Source of the DNA: JAKPQD01 sp029572965 | GTDB taxonomy: Bacteria > Bacteroidota > Bacteroidia > Bacteroidales > DTGW01 | Assembly (NCBI GenBank): GCA_035374585.1 | Contig: DAOSPF010000064.1 | Location: 1-17,143, forward strand | Direction: 5' to 3' | Length of the DNA: 17,143 bases | Shown: one piece after another, positions 5,363 to 12,896 of the stretch | Numbering within the stretch: position 1 is the first letter of the stretch | Layout: each line of letters opens with the position of its first letter | The notes under the pieces: generated by a model | Seen by the model: the letters and a program-made list of their open reading frames with translations, nothing else | Databases searched by the model: none | What the model was told of the DNA's origin: nothing | Made by a program: the position numbers and the translations under genes

Positions 5363-6847
5363 TTATAAATGTTTAATACGCCTTTTCAATACCCATGGGT
5401 CAATGGAAGACTCAGAGCTTACCACTGGAGTAGTCTCATGGGTATAAAAATAAGTAGCAAGCAAAGCTGCAATAAATTCTTCCTTTTCTTCACGATGTAC
5501 CATTGAATCCATCTCTGTTTCAATAAAAGACGTATCAAAACTTCCATTTCTATATACTTTATTGAGCATTACAGCTTTACAAAATGGAATAGTAGTTTTT
5601 ATCCCTTTCACATGAAACTGACGAAGAGCCTGTAATGTACTTTCAATAGCCTCTTTACGTGTTTTACCATGAACAATAAGCTTAGCCACCATAGAATCAA
5701 AGTATGGGGTTATTTCTGAACCCTCCATAATACCTGTATCTATACGGATATTGTTACCCTGGGGCAGACGCATCCTGCGAATGGTGCCCATACTTGGAGC
5801 AAATCCAGATTGTACGTCCTCGGCATTGATACGGCATTCGATAGCCCAACCATTGAGAGAAACTTCCTTTTGGGTAACCGGAAGCTTTTCGCCAGAAGCA
5901 ATACGTATTTGAAGCTCGACTAAGTCAAGTCCTGTAATGGCTTCCGTAACAGGATGTTCCACCTGGATACGCGTATTCATTTCCATAAAGAAGAAGTTGC
6001 CAAACTTATCGAGCAAAAACTCAACAGTACCAAGGCTTTCATACTGAACTTCCTTAGCAAGGGCAACGGCAGCCTTGGCCATCTTGGCACGGAGTTTTTC
6101 GTCCAAAGCAGGAGAAGGAGCTTCTTCCAATAGTTTCTGGTGTTTACGTTGAACAGAACATTCGCGTTCGCCCAAATGAACAACGTTTCCATGGCTGTCT
6201 GCAACTACCTGAAATTCTATATGTTTAGGATTTTCAAGATATTTCTCAATAAATACCGAAGGATCGCCAAAAGCACTCTGGGCTTCAGATGTAGCTAGTT
6301 TGAACATCACAGGCAGTTCAGCCTCGGTACGGACAATCCTCATTCCGCGGCCACCACCTCCGGCAGCAGCCTTAATAATCACCGGAAATCCAACCTTCTG
6401 GGCCAGTTTAGCAGCTTCAGCTACATCTTTCACACTGTCGAGGCTCCCCCCAAGCATTGGGACTTTGCATTTTGCGGCAATTTTTTTAGCCATAATCTTA
6501 TCTCCCATTGCCTGAATTACCTCAGGTGCAGGCCCAATATATTTTATTCCCTCTTCGCGGCATCTTTTAGCAAAATGGGCATTCTCGGCCAGATAACCAT
6601 AACCAGGATGTACAGCTTCTATTTTATTATTTTTTGCCAACGCTATAAGGTTTTCAATATCAAGAAATTCGGCCACTTTACCATCTGTATCGGGAAAATC
6701 TAAGATTTTATCCACGGCAGAGAGATACACGGCATTAGGTTCTTTCCTGGTTCTTATCCCAAATGTTACAATTCCCATACGACGTGCAGTACGGGCAATT
6801 CGGCAGGCTATTTCGCCCCGGTTGACAATAAGTATGCTTTTTATCAT
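5363..6847 (-). CDS. accC: Biotin carboxylase subunit of acyl-CoA carboxylase
   Basis: 494 aa, somewhat longer than E. coli AccC (about 450). The ATP-grasp enzyme carboxylates biotin using ATP and bicarbonate. Visible hallmarks are Lys117, Lys159, the glycine-rich loop GGGGRGM (163-169), KHIEFQV with His209, GERECSVQRKHQK (226-238), and the catalytic EMNTRIQVEHPVTE with Glu289, Asn291 and Arg293, plus Arg339 in ECRIN. All catalytic positions are present. The N-terminal stretch GIRTRKEPNAVYLSAVD replaces the commoner VYSDADR…ADEA pattern. The C-terminal ~45 residues beyond the family core may contact the separate carrier. It starts 9 bp after the carboxyltransferase gene and is probably cotranscribed. 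Confidence 0.95.
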   Translation of the reverse strand: MIKSILIVNRGEIACRIARTARRMGIVTFGIRTRKEPNAVYLSAVDKILDFPDTDGKVAEFLDIENLIALAKNNKIEAVHPGYGYLAENAHFAKRCREEGIKYIGPAPEVIQAMGDKIMAKKIAAKCKVPMLGGSLDSVKDVAEAAKLAQKVGFPVIIKAAAGGGGRGMRIVRTEAELPVMFKLATSEAQSAFGDPSVFIEKYLENPKHIEFQVVADSHGNVVHLGERECSVQRKHQKLLEEAPSPALDEKLRAKMAKAAVALAKEVQYESLGTVEFLLDKFGNFFFMEMNTRIQVEHPVTEAITGLDLVELQIRIASGEKLPVTQKEVSLNGWAIECRINAEDVQSGFAPSMGTIRRMRLPQGNNIRIDTGIMEGSEITPYFDSMVAKLIVHGKTRKEAIESTLQALRQFHVKGIKTTIPFCKAVMLNKVYRNGSFDTSFIETEMDSMVHREEKEEFIAALLATYFYTHETTPVVSSESSIDPWVLKRRIKHL

Positions 6848-6856
6848 AAATAATTG

Positions 6857-8398
6857 TTATAAAGGAATATTACCATGTTTGCGTTTAGGAATACTGATAG
6901 ATTTCTTTTCGAGGCTTTGCAATGCCCTGATTACTTTCAAACGTGTTGTAGCCGGGTCAATTACTTCGTCAATGAAACCTTTTTCTTCAGCAATGTAAGG
7001 ATTTGCAATATCTTCACGGTATTTCTGTGCCAATTGCTTTTTCAGGGCAACGGGGTCAGCTGCTTCAGCTAATTCTTTACGATACAACACAGCTATTGCG
7101 CCTTCAGGGCCCATAACGGCTATTTCGGCAGTAGGCCATGCAAAACTAAAGTCTCCGCCTATCCCCTTACTGTTCATTACAATGTATGCCCCGCCATAAG
7201 ACTTACGTAGTACTACTGTAATCTTAGGAACAGTTGCATAAGTATAAGCGTAAAGCAACTTAGCGCCATGCTTAATGATTGCATTATGTTCCTGGTCTGT
7301 ACCTGGTAAAAATCCGGGCACATCTTCAAAAGTTATCAGAGGAATATTAAAACTATCGCAAATGTTGATAAAGCGTGCGCCTTTTGTAGATGAACTAATA
7401 TCAAGCGTTCCGGCCATGATACGAGGCTGGTTGGCTAATATCCCAACAACCTGACCACCCATACGGGCAAAACCCGTTACAAAGTTTGGTGCAAAGTTTT
7501 CCCCCACTTCAAAGAAGCGCCCGTGGTCAACTACCAACTTGATTACTTCTTTTACATCATAAGGTTTATCCGGATCATCTGGCACAATGTCTCGCAATGA
7601 AGGTTCAATACGTGTTATTGGGTCATCAGAAGCAACAAAAGGTGGGTTTTCAATATTATTTGAAGGTAAAAATGACAACAGCATTTTCACGCCTAAGATA
7701 GTATTTTCATCGTCATTAAAAGCAAAGTCAGCAACTCCTGAACGGGTTGAATGTATAGAAGCCCCACCAAGTTCTTCAGGTGAAACCGATTCATTTAATA
7801 CTTGTTTTACTACATCAGGCCCGGTAACAAACATATAACTTGTACCGGCAGACATAAATATAAAATCGGTTAACGCTGGAGAATAAACAGCGCCTCCGGC
7901 TGCAGGCCCCATTATTACAGAAATCTGGGGTATCACACCAGAAGACAAAACATTTCGGCGGAAAATGCCGGCATAACCGTTAAGGCTCTGAACGCCTTCC
8001 TGAATACGGGCTCCACCCGAATCTATCAAACCAATGATAGGGCAACCTGTTTTAAGCGCCATATCTTGAATTTTGATAATCTTGGCAGCATGTACTGCCC
8101 CCAGTGAACCTCCAAGCACGCTAAAGTCTTGGGCAAAAGCATATACCTGCCTTCCATTTACTTTACCATAGCCTGTAATTACTCCATCACCAAAAGCCTT
8201 TGTGGATTTGCCAAACGAAACGCTTGCCGGAGGGGCAAAAGCATCAAGCTCTTCAAATGTACCTTCATCAAAAAGCAATGCAATACGTTCGCGGGCAGTT
8301 AGCTTACCTCGGTTATGCTGTTTTTCATAATAGGCATCATCGTATTGTTTTTCAAGCAATTGCTGTCTTTCAATAAATTTATCGTACGCTTTTCCCAT
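6857..8398 (-). CDS. pccB: Acyl-CoA carboxylase carboxyltransferase (PccB/MmdA family)
   Basis: 513 aa, full length, with fused N- and C-terminal crotonase-like carboxyltransferase halves. It transfers CO2 from carboxybiotin to an acyl-CoA. Motifs include SGGARIQEGV (127-136, first oxyanion hole), MGPAAGGAVYSPA (163-175), FEDVPGFLPG (357-366), RKSYGGAYIVMNSKGIGGD (398-416) and VMGPEGAIAVLYRKE (428-442). With the biotin carboxylase and carrier genes beside it, this is an ATP-dependent carboxylase rather than a sodium-pumping decarboxylase; no membrane β subunit is present. The position that is Asp422 in Streptomyces PccB appears to be Ile405 here, which may broaden specificity toward acetyl-CoA, so the propionyl assignment is provisional. 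It is the first gene of the operon. Confidence 0.92.
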   Translation of the reverse strand: MGKAYDKFIERQQLLEKQYDDAYYEKQHNRGKLTARERIALLFDEGTFEELDAFAPPASVSFGKSTKAFGDGVITGYGKVNGRQVYAFAQDFSVLGGSLGAVHAAKIIKIQDMALKTGCPIIGLIDSGGARIQEGVQSLNGYAGIFRRNVLSSGVIPQISVIMGPAAGGAVYSPALTDFIFMSAGTSYMFVTGPDVVKQVLNESVSPEELGGASIHSTRSGVADFAFNDDENTILGVKMLLSFLPSNNIENPPFVASDDPITRIEPSLRDIVPDDPDKPYDVKEVIKLVVDHGRFFEVGENFAPNFVTGFARMGGQVVGILANQPRIMAGTLDISSSTKGARFINICDSFNIPLITFEDVPGFLPGTDQEHNAIIKHGAKLLYAYTYATVPKITVVLRKSYGGAYIVMNSKGIGGDFSFAWPTAEIAVMGPEGAIAVLYRKELAEAADPVALKKQLAQKYREDIANPYIAEEKGFIDEVIDPATTRLKVIRALQSLEKKSISIPKRKHGNIPL

Positions 8399-8576
8399 TT
8401 TTATGCATTAGGTTAATACTATGTTTATTATTTGAAGACATTTTTATTGATATAAACTATCTGAACAATAGCCTTTTAACGACAAAAAAATTGTCGAAGT
8501 AAAATTTTTATTGATTGTTGATATTATTTCCATCCGTATAAAATTTTAATTTATTGAAATCTAATTATTTAAGCTA

Positions 8577-8720
8577 TCAATATTGGCCATTTGATGTATG
8601 CAAATGAAACACCCACATTTTATTTTGGTATTTTTGTTTGGCTACAATCATGGCTGTTTCATCTAATGCCAGAACAATTGAAGGATATGAGTAAACCATC
8701 AACGCCTTCTGTTTGTTCAT
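8577..8720 (-). CDS. Possible 47-aa small protein of unknown function
   Basis: An ATG-to-TGA frame of 47 codons, beginning MNKQKALMVYSYPSIVLA and ending HLHTSNGQY. I do not recognise it. It stands out because its base composition is less AT-rich than the flanks and its codons (GCC, CTG, GTG, GGC) resemble those of neighbouring genes rather than random AT-rich spacer. There is a hydrophobic stretch (ALMVYSYPSIVLAL, residues 6-19) but no clear signal peptide. A promoter candidate lies about 120 nt upstream. It precedes the carboxylase operon by 178 bp on the same strand, so it may be a leader gene of that operon, an independent small protein, or the remnant of a larger gene. Confidence 0.4.
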   Translation of the reverse strand: MNKQKALMVYSYPSIVLALDETAMIVAKQKYQNKMWVFHLHTSNGQY

Positions 8721-8848
8721 TCAATAACTATATGATTATTTAAATGCAGGGCAAAAAGTAGCTGGGGGGATGTATATATATAATATTTTGTCATTTTTAT
8801 CATTTTAAACATAAATTACTATTACCAAATCATCAAAATTATCCTTAC

Positions 8849-8878
8849 CAAAAGTATAATTTATAGGATGTAACCAAA
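8849..8878 (-). promoter_or_regulatory. Candidate Bacteroidota promoter upstream of the 47-aa ORF and carboxylase operon
   Basis: Read on the minus strand, TTTG (plus 8875-8878), 18 bp, then TACTTTTG (plus 8849-8856), fitting TTTG…TAnnTTTG. Transcription would start near 8842, about 120 nt before the 47-aa ORF and about 440 nt before the carboxyltransferase start. Confidence 0.4.
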
Positions 8879-9011
8879 ATTTTGTTTAACTATTTATGAA
8901 TATTTATGCAAATATTTATAAATGTTCAGCACAAATATAAACGACTTTCATAAAACTCAATTAATATTTATAAATGAACTAATATTATTTTATAAGCTTA
9001 CTGTTGAAACA

Positions 9012-9728
9012 TTATTTGAAACCTCTTTCTTTTTTAATCTTTTCGTAAGCTTCATTTACTTTTTTGAATTTTTCGTTGGCTGCATTTTTTACATCTTCTC
9101 CCAGATATGCCACTTTATCGGGATGATATTTCAAGGCCATCTTACGATAAGCTTTTTTCACGTCTTCATCCGATGCATTCTTTTCAATTTCCAGCACTTT
9201 GTATGCCTGTTCTGTATCTTCAATAAACATCGCTTTTATTGAAGCCAAATCTGCAGGACTGATGTGCAACTGATGGCATATATCTTCAATTGTGTGCAGT
9301 TCTTCCTGGCTTATGGCACCATCAGCCAAGGCAATTCCAAATAGAAGGTGCATCAATTGCAAACGTGAAGGATAATCAGTATGCTGCCTGATTTGAAGGC
9401 ACACCTCATGCACCGGAATAGGCTTTTGGAGAAGCCCCTGCAATATTTTCAAGGCCTGGGCAGTATCTTCGGGGCCAAAACTGCGTTGCAAATATTCTTT
9501 AACAAAGTTGAGCTCAGATTTCATCACTTTACCGTCGGCCTTCATCACTGCAGCCATCAACACCAGCAGGCTGACCAAAAAATCTCCACGGGTAGTATTA
9601 ACCCTGGTATTGGTGGATACCTCAATATTATCAAACACTGTACCTATAGCAAAACCTAATAATGCACCTATTGGCCCTCCAAAAGCCCATCCAAGTCCGC
9701 CGCCAATCCATTTTCCAAAACCTGCCAT
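9012..9728 (-). CDS. TerB/J-domain co-chaperone (DjlA-like)
   Basis: 238 aa. Residues 9-31 form a glycine-rich hydrophobic segment (GWAFGGPIGALLGFAIG) that could insert in or associate with a membrane. Residues about 48-170 form a TerB-like helical domain containing VMKADGKVMKSEL and, in its second half, IALADGAISQEEL, the paired acidic motifs of this fold. Residues 174-236 form a J domain with the essential HPD at 202-204. The arrangement matches DjlA, a membrane-anchored DnaJ-type partner of DnaK, although the N-terminal segment is shorter than a classical anchor. It starts 4 bp after the coaE stop codon, so it is the last gene of the ybbR–coaE operon. Its client is unknown. Confidence 0.85.
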   Translation of the reverse strand: MAGFGKWIGGGLGWAFGGPIGALLGFAIGTVFDNIEVSTNTRVNTTRGDFLVSLLVLMAAVMKADGKVMKSELNFVKEYLQRSFGPEDTAQALKILQGLLQKPIPVHEVCLQIRQHTDYPSRLQLMHLLFGIALADGAISQEELHTIEDICHQLHISPADLASIKAMFIEDTEQAYKVLEIEKNASDEDVKKAYRKMALKYHPDKVAYLGEDVKNAANEKFKKVNEAYEKIKKERGFK

Positions 9729-9732
9729 TGTT

Positions 9733-10323
9733 TTATTTTTTTATTGATGCTAAAATTTTCTGATGAATATCTAAAACTTTTTTTATCACTAAGCTATTGT
9801 CTTCATTTTCAATCACAAAATCTGCCAATGGCACTTTGGCCTCATCGGTCCATTGATTTGCCATACGCAGCTCTATTTGCTCCTGAGGCAGTTTGTCGCG
9901 CTCAATAATACGCTTAATGCGTGTTTCAACAGGAGCAGTAACAAGGATATTGTAATCAAGATCTTTGTACAATCCTGTTTCGAACAAAATAGCAGATTCT
10001 TTGAGTACATAGTCTGCGTGGATATGTTTTATTGTCCAATTATCAAATAGTTCAACTACTAATGGATGTATGAAACTATTGACCAGCATGAGCTTGTCGG
10101 GGGCCGAAAAAAGAATGTTGCTAATTTTTTGCCTGTCCAGCTTATTTTCTGAAAATACGGCATCTCCAAAATGTGCCAGATAAAATTTCTTTACTTCTTC
10201 AGTTTCAAACAATTTTTTTGCTTCGATATCAGCATTAAACAGCGGGATATTTAATGTTTCAAATATTTTTGAAATGGTAGTCTTTCCACTGCCAATACCA
10301 CCTGTAATACCAACCTTAATCAT
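9733..10323 (-). CDS. coaE: Dephospho-CoA kinase
   Basis: 196 aa, normal for the family. It phosphorylates the ribose 3'-OH of dephospho-CoA, the last step of CoA synthesis. The Walker A loop GGIGSGKTT lies at residues 8-16 from this start. LFNADIEAKKLF and the lid region with ERDKLPQEQIELRMANQW are both family features. The ATG at 10323 (MIKVGITGGIGSGKT) is preferred over an upstream in-frame TTG at 10344 because CoaE proteins begin just before the P-loop. With this start the gene overlaps the ybbR-like stop codon by 8 bp, indicating translational coupling. It supplies CoA, the substrate carrier of the acyl-CoA carboxylase encoded downstream, though the two operons are probably not coregulated. 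Confidence 0.94.
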   Translation of the reverse strand: MIKVGITGGIGSGKTTISKIFETLNIPLFNADIEAKKLFETEEVKKFYLAHFGDAVFSENKLDRQKISNILFSAPDKLMLVNSFIHPLVVELFDNWTIKHIHADYVLKESAILFETGLYKDLDYNILVTAPVETRIKRIIERDKLPQEQIELRMANQWTDEAKVPLADFVIENEDNSLVIKKVLDIHQKILASIKK

Positions 10324-11290
10324 TTTTTTCAATAAGAAATTCAACGTTTTTGGGAGTATAACTTACTATTTTGACAAATGAAGGATAGTCTGTAATATTT
10401 ACTTTCAGGCGGCTGGCAGACTTTACGGTAGCATCATTAAAATCAACATGAGCATTGACTGTAGATACCGATACCTTTTTATAATTGCTCAGTGATACCC
10501 TGCAAATAACAGAAACAGAAGGCGGAAATGTAATCAAACGCTTATTTTGAGGGACATTCAATGCTTTCAAAGGAACATTGAGATTGATTTCGGTATATTT
10601 TTCAATAGGAATAGTTACTTGGACCTCCTTACTCGATAAGCTTGTTTTTTCAGGAGTAATTAAATCTACTTCCAACGAAGTCGATTTTTTTGCATTCAAT
10701 AATTTTGAAGGTATTGATTTTATGAAGTTAATGGTATCTATGATGACCTGAGGCCCCGAAATCACAACCGAGTCGGGAATAACAATAAACCTGCCTTCTT
10801 GCATATATTGTGTAGCGGTTTTAACTTCAATATCCGGGACTACTTTTACCTTTTTGTGAACCACCGGTGAAAAAGTGTACAACAAAGTGTCGGGAATGAT
10901 ATAATTTAATTGTAAATCAGACCCCAATTGACGCTGGATGTTTTCTTTTAACGTTTTGGTAAAAAGCAAAAACTGGTTATTTTTAGAGGGAATCTCAAGC
11001 AAATTGAGCGAAACTACCCTGAATGTAACAGGATAATGCTTGGCAAACAACATATTGCGAAGCAATACGTATCCCTGGCCGGTAACATTGAGCGTAATCT
11101 CAGAAGGGATAGGTCTGACCATTTCCTTATCAGGGTTGTATTGTACGTATTTTATCGGGAAGGTAACATCTGCCGAATAGGTGTTGTTGAGCTTATTCAA
11201 CAACCAAAACAACGATGCCAATAAAAAGAAAAACAAAAAGGTAAGCACTTTTTGCCTGGTTTTGAACCCTTTTTTGTTTTGGCCGAACAT
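10316..11290 (-). CDS. YbbR-like domain membrane-anchored protein
   Basis: 324 aa. A basic N-terminus (residues 1-14) is followed by one hydrophobic helix, VLTFLFFFLLASLFWLL (15-31), then an all-β extracytoplasmic region. That region looks like repeated YbbR-like domains, with repeated strands such as IPSEITLNVTGQ, VIPDSVVISGPQ and FPPSVSVICRVS. YbbR/CdaR proteins modulate diadenylate cyclase in Firmicutes. In Bacteroidota the role is less certain, and no dac gene is present here. Neighbourhood with yajC, nusB and coaE is a recurring arrangement in the phylum. The gene heads a tightly packed operon with coaE and the J-domain gene, downstream of the yajC terminator. Confidence 0.8.
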   Translation of the reverse strand: MFGQNKKGFKTRQKVLTFLFFFLLASLFWLLNKLNNTYSADVTFPIKYVQYNPDKEMVRPIPSEITLNVTGQGYVLLRNMLFAKHYPVTFRVVSLNLLEIPSKNNQFLLFTKTLKENIQRQLGSDLQLNYIIPDTLLYTFSPVVHKKVKVVPDIEVKTATQYMQEGRFIVIPDSVVISGPQVIIDTINFIKSIPSKLLNAKKSTSLEVDLITPEKTSLSSKEVQVTIPIEKYTEINLNVPLKALNVPQNKRLITFPPSVSVICRVSLSNYKKVSVSTVNAHVDFNDATVKSASRLKVNITDYPSFVKIVSYTPKNVEFLIEKND

Positions 11291-11321
11291 AGTAAAAATT
11301 CTTTTGGCTTGTATTGGGGTA

Positions 11322-11356
11322 TAAAAGTAAAGTTTTTAAAAATGAGAAAAAACAAA
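11322..11356 (-). promoter_or_regulatory. Weak promoter candidate for ybbR–coaE operon
   Basis: On the minus strand, TTTG (plus 11353-11356), 23 bp, then TACTTTTA (plus 11322-11329), one mismatch from TAnnTTTG. A promoter is expected here because a terminator separates this operon from yajC. Confidence 0.28.
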
Positions 11357-11365
11357 TAAGCCCGG

Positions 11366-11405
11366 AAAAACAAAAGCCGACCTTTAATTTCTAAAGATCG
11401 GCTTT
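11366..11405 (-). terminator. Terminator after yajC
   Basis: AAAGCCGA (11373-11380) pairs with TCGGCTTT (11398-11405), and after one C·A mismatch CTTTA pairs with TAAAG around an ATTTC loop. On the minus strand the stem is followed by TTTTGTTTTT, a good U tract. Confidence 0.75.
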
Positions 11406-11421
11406 AATACGTGTAACAAAA

Positions 11422-11730
11422 TTACTTTTGTTCTATATCACTTGGGTCTTTGAGCAATGCAGCTTTGTCCACTTTAATCTTTACGTTTTGGTCTATTTCA
11501 ACAAAAACAACATGATCCTGGATTTCAACTATACGGCCATAGATACCGCCTGTTGTAATCACTTTGTCACCTTTTTGCAAGCTATCACGGAAGTTCTTCA
11601 GCTCTTTTTGTCTTTTCATCTGAGGACGAATCATAAAAAAGTAGAATACAACAATGATAAGCAAAATAGGTAATAGTTGAACCAAAGGATTGCCTGCCGG
11701 CGCTTGTAATAAAACTGTCAACATATTCAT
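11422..11730 (-). CDS. yajC: YajC, Sec translocase accessory subunit
   Basis: 102 aa, usual length. A short N-terminus is followed by one membrane helix, LLPILLIIVVFYFFMI (about residues 19-34), then the signature RPQMKRQKELKNFRDSLQKG, and a cytoplasmic β domain with DKVITTGGIYGRIVEI. YajC associates with SecDF and the SecYEG translocon during protein export. It follows nusB by 53 bp on the same strand and ends before a hairpin terminator. Two possible starts exist (ATG 11730 and 11724); the first is listed. A -7-like box TATATTTG (plus 11770-11777) lies in the gap and overlaps no coding sequence, so an internal promoter is possible. Confidence 0.94.
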   Translation of the reverse strand: MNMLTVLLQAPAGNPLVQLLPILLIIVVFYFFMIRPQMKRQKELKNFRDSLQKGDKVITTGGIYGRIVEIQDHVVFVEIDQNVKIKVDKAALLKDPSDIEQK

Positions 11731-11783
11731 TTTAAATTAGTTAATAAAAATTTATAATCTTATTTTTTGCAAATATACCAAAC

Positions 11784-12728
11784 TTAATTATCAATTAAGC
11801 CCCTTCCGGTTTTTACCACCTTACCCTGACTTTTGAGGTCTTTAACCACACTGTCAAGAATTCCGTTGATAAAAGTATTACTATTATCAGTACTATATAG
11901 CTTAGCCAAATCAATATATTCGTTTAACGAAACTTTAACAGGGATAGATGGGAACTCAACAATTTCTGCTATTGCAGTTTGCATAATAAGGTGATCAATT
12001 ACCGCCATGCGGCTCATATCCCAGTTTTGCGAATATTTTCTAATAAGCTTGTTATATTCATCCTGATTGTTCAATGTATTACGTATCAATTGCTTGGCAA
12101 ATTCCTGGTCATCCTCATTTTTGAACACTTTCATCAAAGGTTTGTCCAGCTTACCTTCTTCAAAGGACTTGATGGTTTTTGAAACCATATTTAATACAAA
12201 TTCCACCTCGTCATTCCAAAAAATGCTCATATCTTCAAGTATTGAATCAAAGGCCTCAGTATTAGGGACAATTTTATCAATAATATTGAGCAGAATTTTT
12301 TTGTCATCTTCAAAAGTTACGCTCGGTTTGTTCATATAATCATTGAAAAAATCATACTGACGCAGCTGAATGTTCAACGTTTTAAAAAAATCAGCATTAT
12401 TTGCCCAGTTGACCTTCTTTTCATTGATGACATTTGTAAGTTCAACATTTTTACGAAGCCTTTCAATGACAGCATTCTGGCAAAAACGCATATTAGGGTT
12501 TCGCTCTTCTGGCGTAGGCCTAAACTTTTGCAACCCAATGTCAATTTTTTGCTCTTCAGCCTTAGCTAATTCAATGGGGACTTGTAAAAAAAGAAGATAA
12601 AGTTCGTATGTTTTATTGATACTATGGAAATACTCTTTTTCCAGAATTGACAGGCTCCTTTCTTCTCTGCTTTGCGCACTGTACAATGTTTGTAAAACTT
12701 TAATTCTGATAAGCCTTCTGCTAATCAT
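11784..12728 (-). CDS. nusB: Transcription antitermination factor NusB (long Bacteroidota form)
   Basis: 314 aa, roughly twice the length of E. coli NusB (about 139). The protein begins MISRRLIRIKVLQTLYS, the typical NusB N-terminal helix. The canonical RNA-binding fold resumes in the C-terminal third: DQEFAKQLIRNTLNN, then WDMSRMAVIDHLIMQTAIAEI, then SIPVKVSLNEYIDLAKLYST, then FINGILDSVVKDL. The middle ~150 residues are a helical insertion characteristic of the phylum. NusB with NusE (S10) binds boxA for rRNA antitermination. The ATG at 12728 is chosen over an in-frame TTG at 12785 because a consensus promoter lies between them and would start transcription downstream of the TTG. Confidence 0.92.
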   Translation of the reverse strand: MISRRLIRIKVLQTLYSAQSREERSLSILEKEYFHSINKTYELYLLFLQVPIELAKAEEQKIDIGLQKFRPTPEERNPNMRFCQNAVIERLRKNVELTNVINEKKVNWANNADFFKTLNIQLRQYDFFNDYMNKPSVTFEDDKKILLNIIDKIVPNTEAFDSILEDMSIFWNDEVEFVLNMVSKTIKSFEEGKLDKPLMKVFKNEDDQEFAKQLIRNTLNNQDEYNKLIRKYSQNWDMSRMAVIDHLIMQTAIAEIVEFPSIPVKVSLNEYIDLAKLYSTDNSNTFINGILDSVVKDLKSQGKVVKTGRGLIDN

Positions 12729-12753
12729 TGGCAATGAACTATTAAATGAGCCG

Positions 12754-12786
12754 CAAAGGTAGTTTATTTTGTTCGATAGTATCAAA
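12754..12786 (-). promoter_or_regulatory. nusB promoter
   Basis: On the minus strand, TTTG (plus 12783-12786), 21 bp, then TACCTTTG (plus 12754-12761), an exact match to the Bacteroidota TTTG…TAnnTTTG promoter. The expected start near 12747 leaves a leader of about 18 nt before the ATG at 12728. Confidence 0.65.
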
Positions 12787-12896
12787 TATAAAATAATTAA
12801 ATAATCAATAAAATACTAAACATATCTATATCAAACCCTTAACTAAGTTTAACTTTTAAAAGCAATTGTTTGGCCATGGATAAACATAATTTTTTG

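Larger units (their letters stand above)
8399..9011. other. 613-bp AT-rich gap between two minus-strand operons
   Basis: No long reading frame is present. It contains a possible 47-aa minus-strand gene (8577-8720), a good minus-strand promoter candidate (8849-8878), a weaker -7-like box TATATTTG (plus-strand 8932-8939), a short CGACAA/TTGTCG hairpin (8480-8496) not followed by a T run on either strand, and a 14-bp direct repeat AATATTTATAAATG at 8911-8924 and 8963-8976. No convincing terminator for the downstream minus-strand units was found, although one would be expected near 9000 after the TerB/J-domain gene. Confidence 0.6.

Noticed and set aside
6857..8398. Methylmalonyl-CoA or oxaloacetate decarboxylase sodium pump
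   Set aside because: No membrane β subunit or γ subunit is present, and a full ATP-dependent biotin carboxylase is in the same operon.
8480..8496. CGACAA/TTGTCG hairpin considered as a terminator
   Set aside because: Only a 6-bp stem, with no T run after it on either strand; the A/T run is in the loop.
8922..9242. 106-codon plus-strand frame rich in Phe and Ile
   Set aside because: It is antisense to the J-domain coding region and AT-rich spacer. Its composition is what Lys/Glu-rich coding sequence gives in reverse.
10324..10344. Longer CoaE from TTG 10344
   Set aside because: The seven extra residues are not typical of CoaE. The ATG at 10323 gives the standard N-terminus just before the P-loop.
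12729..12785. Longer NusB from TTG 12785
   Set aside because: The 19 extra residues are not NusB-like and the promoter lies inside this stretch.
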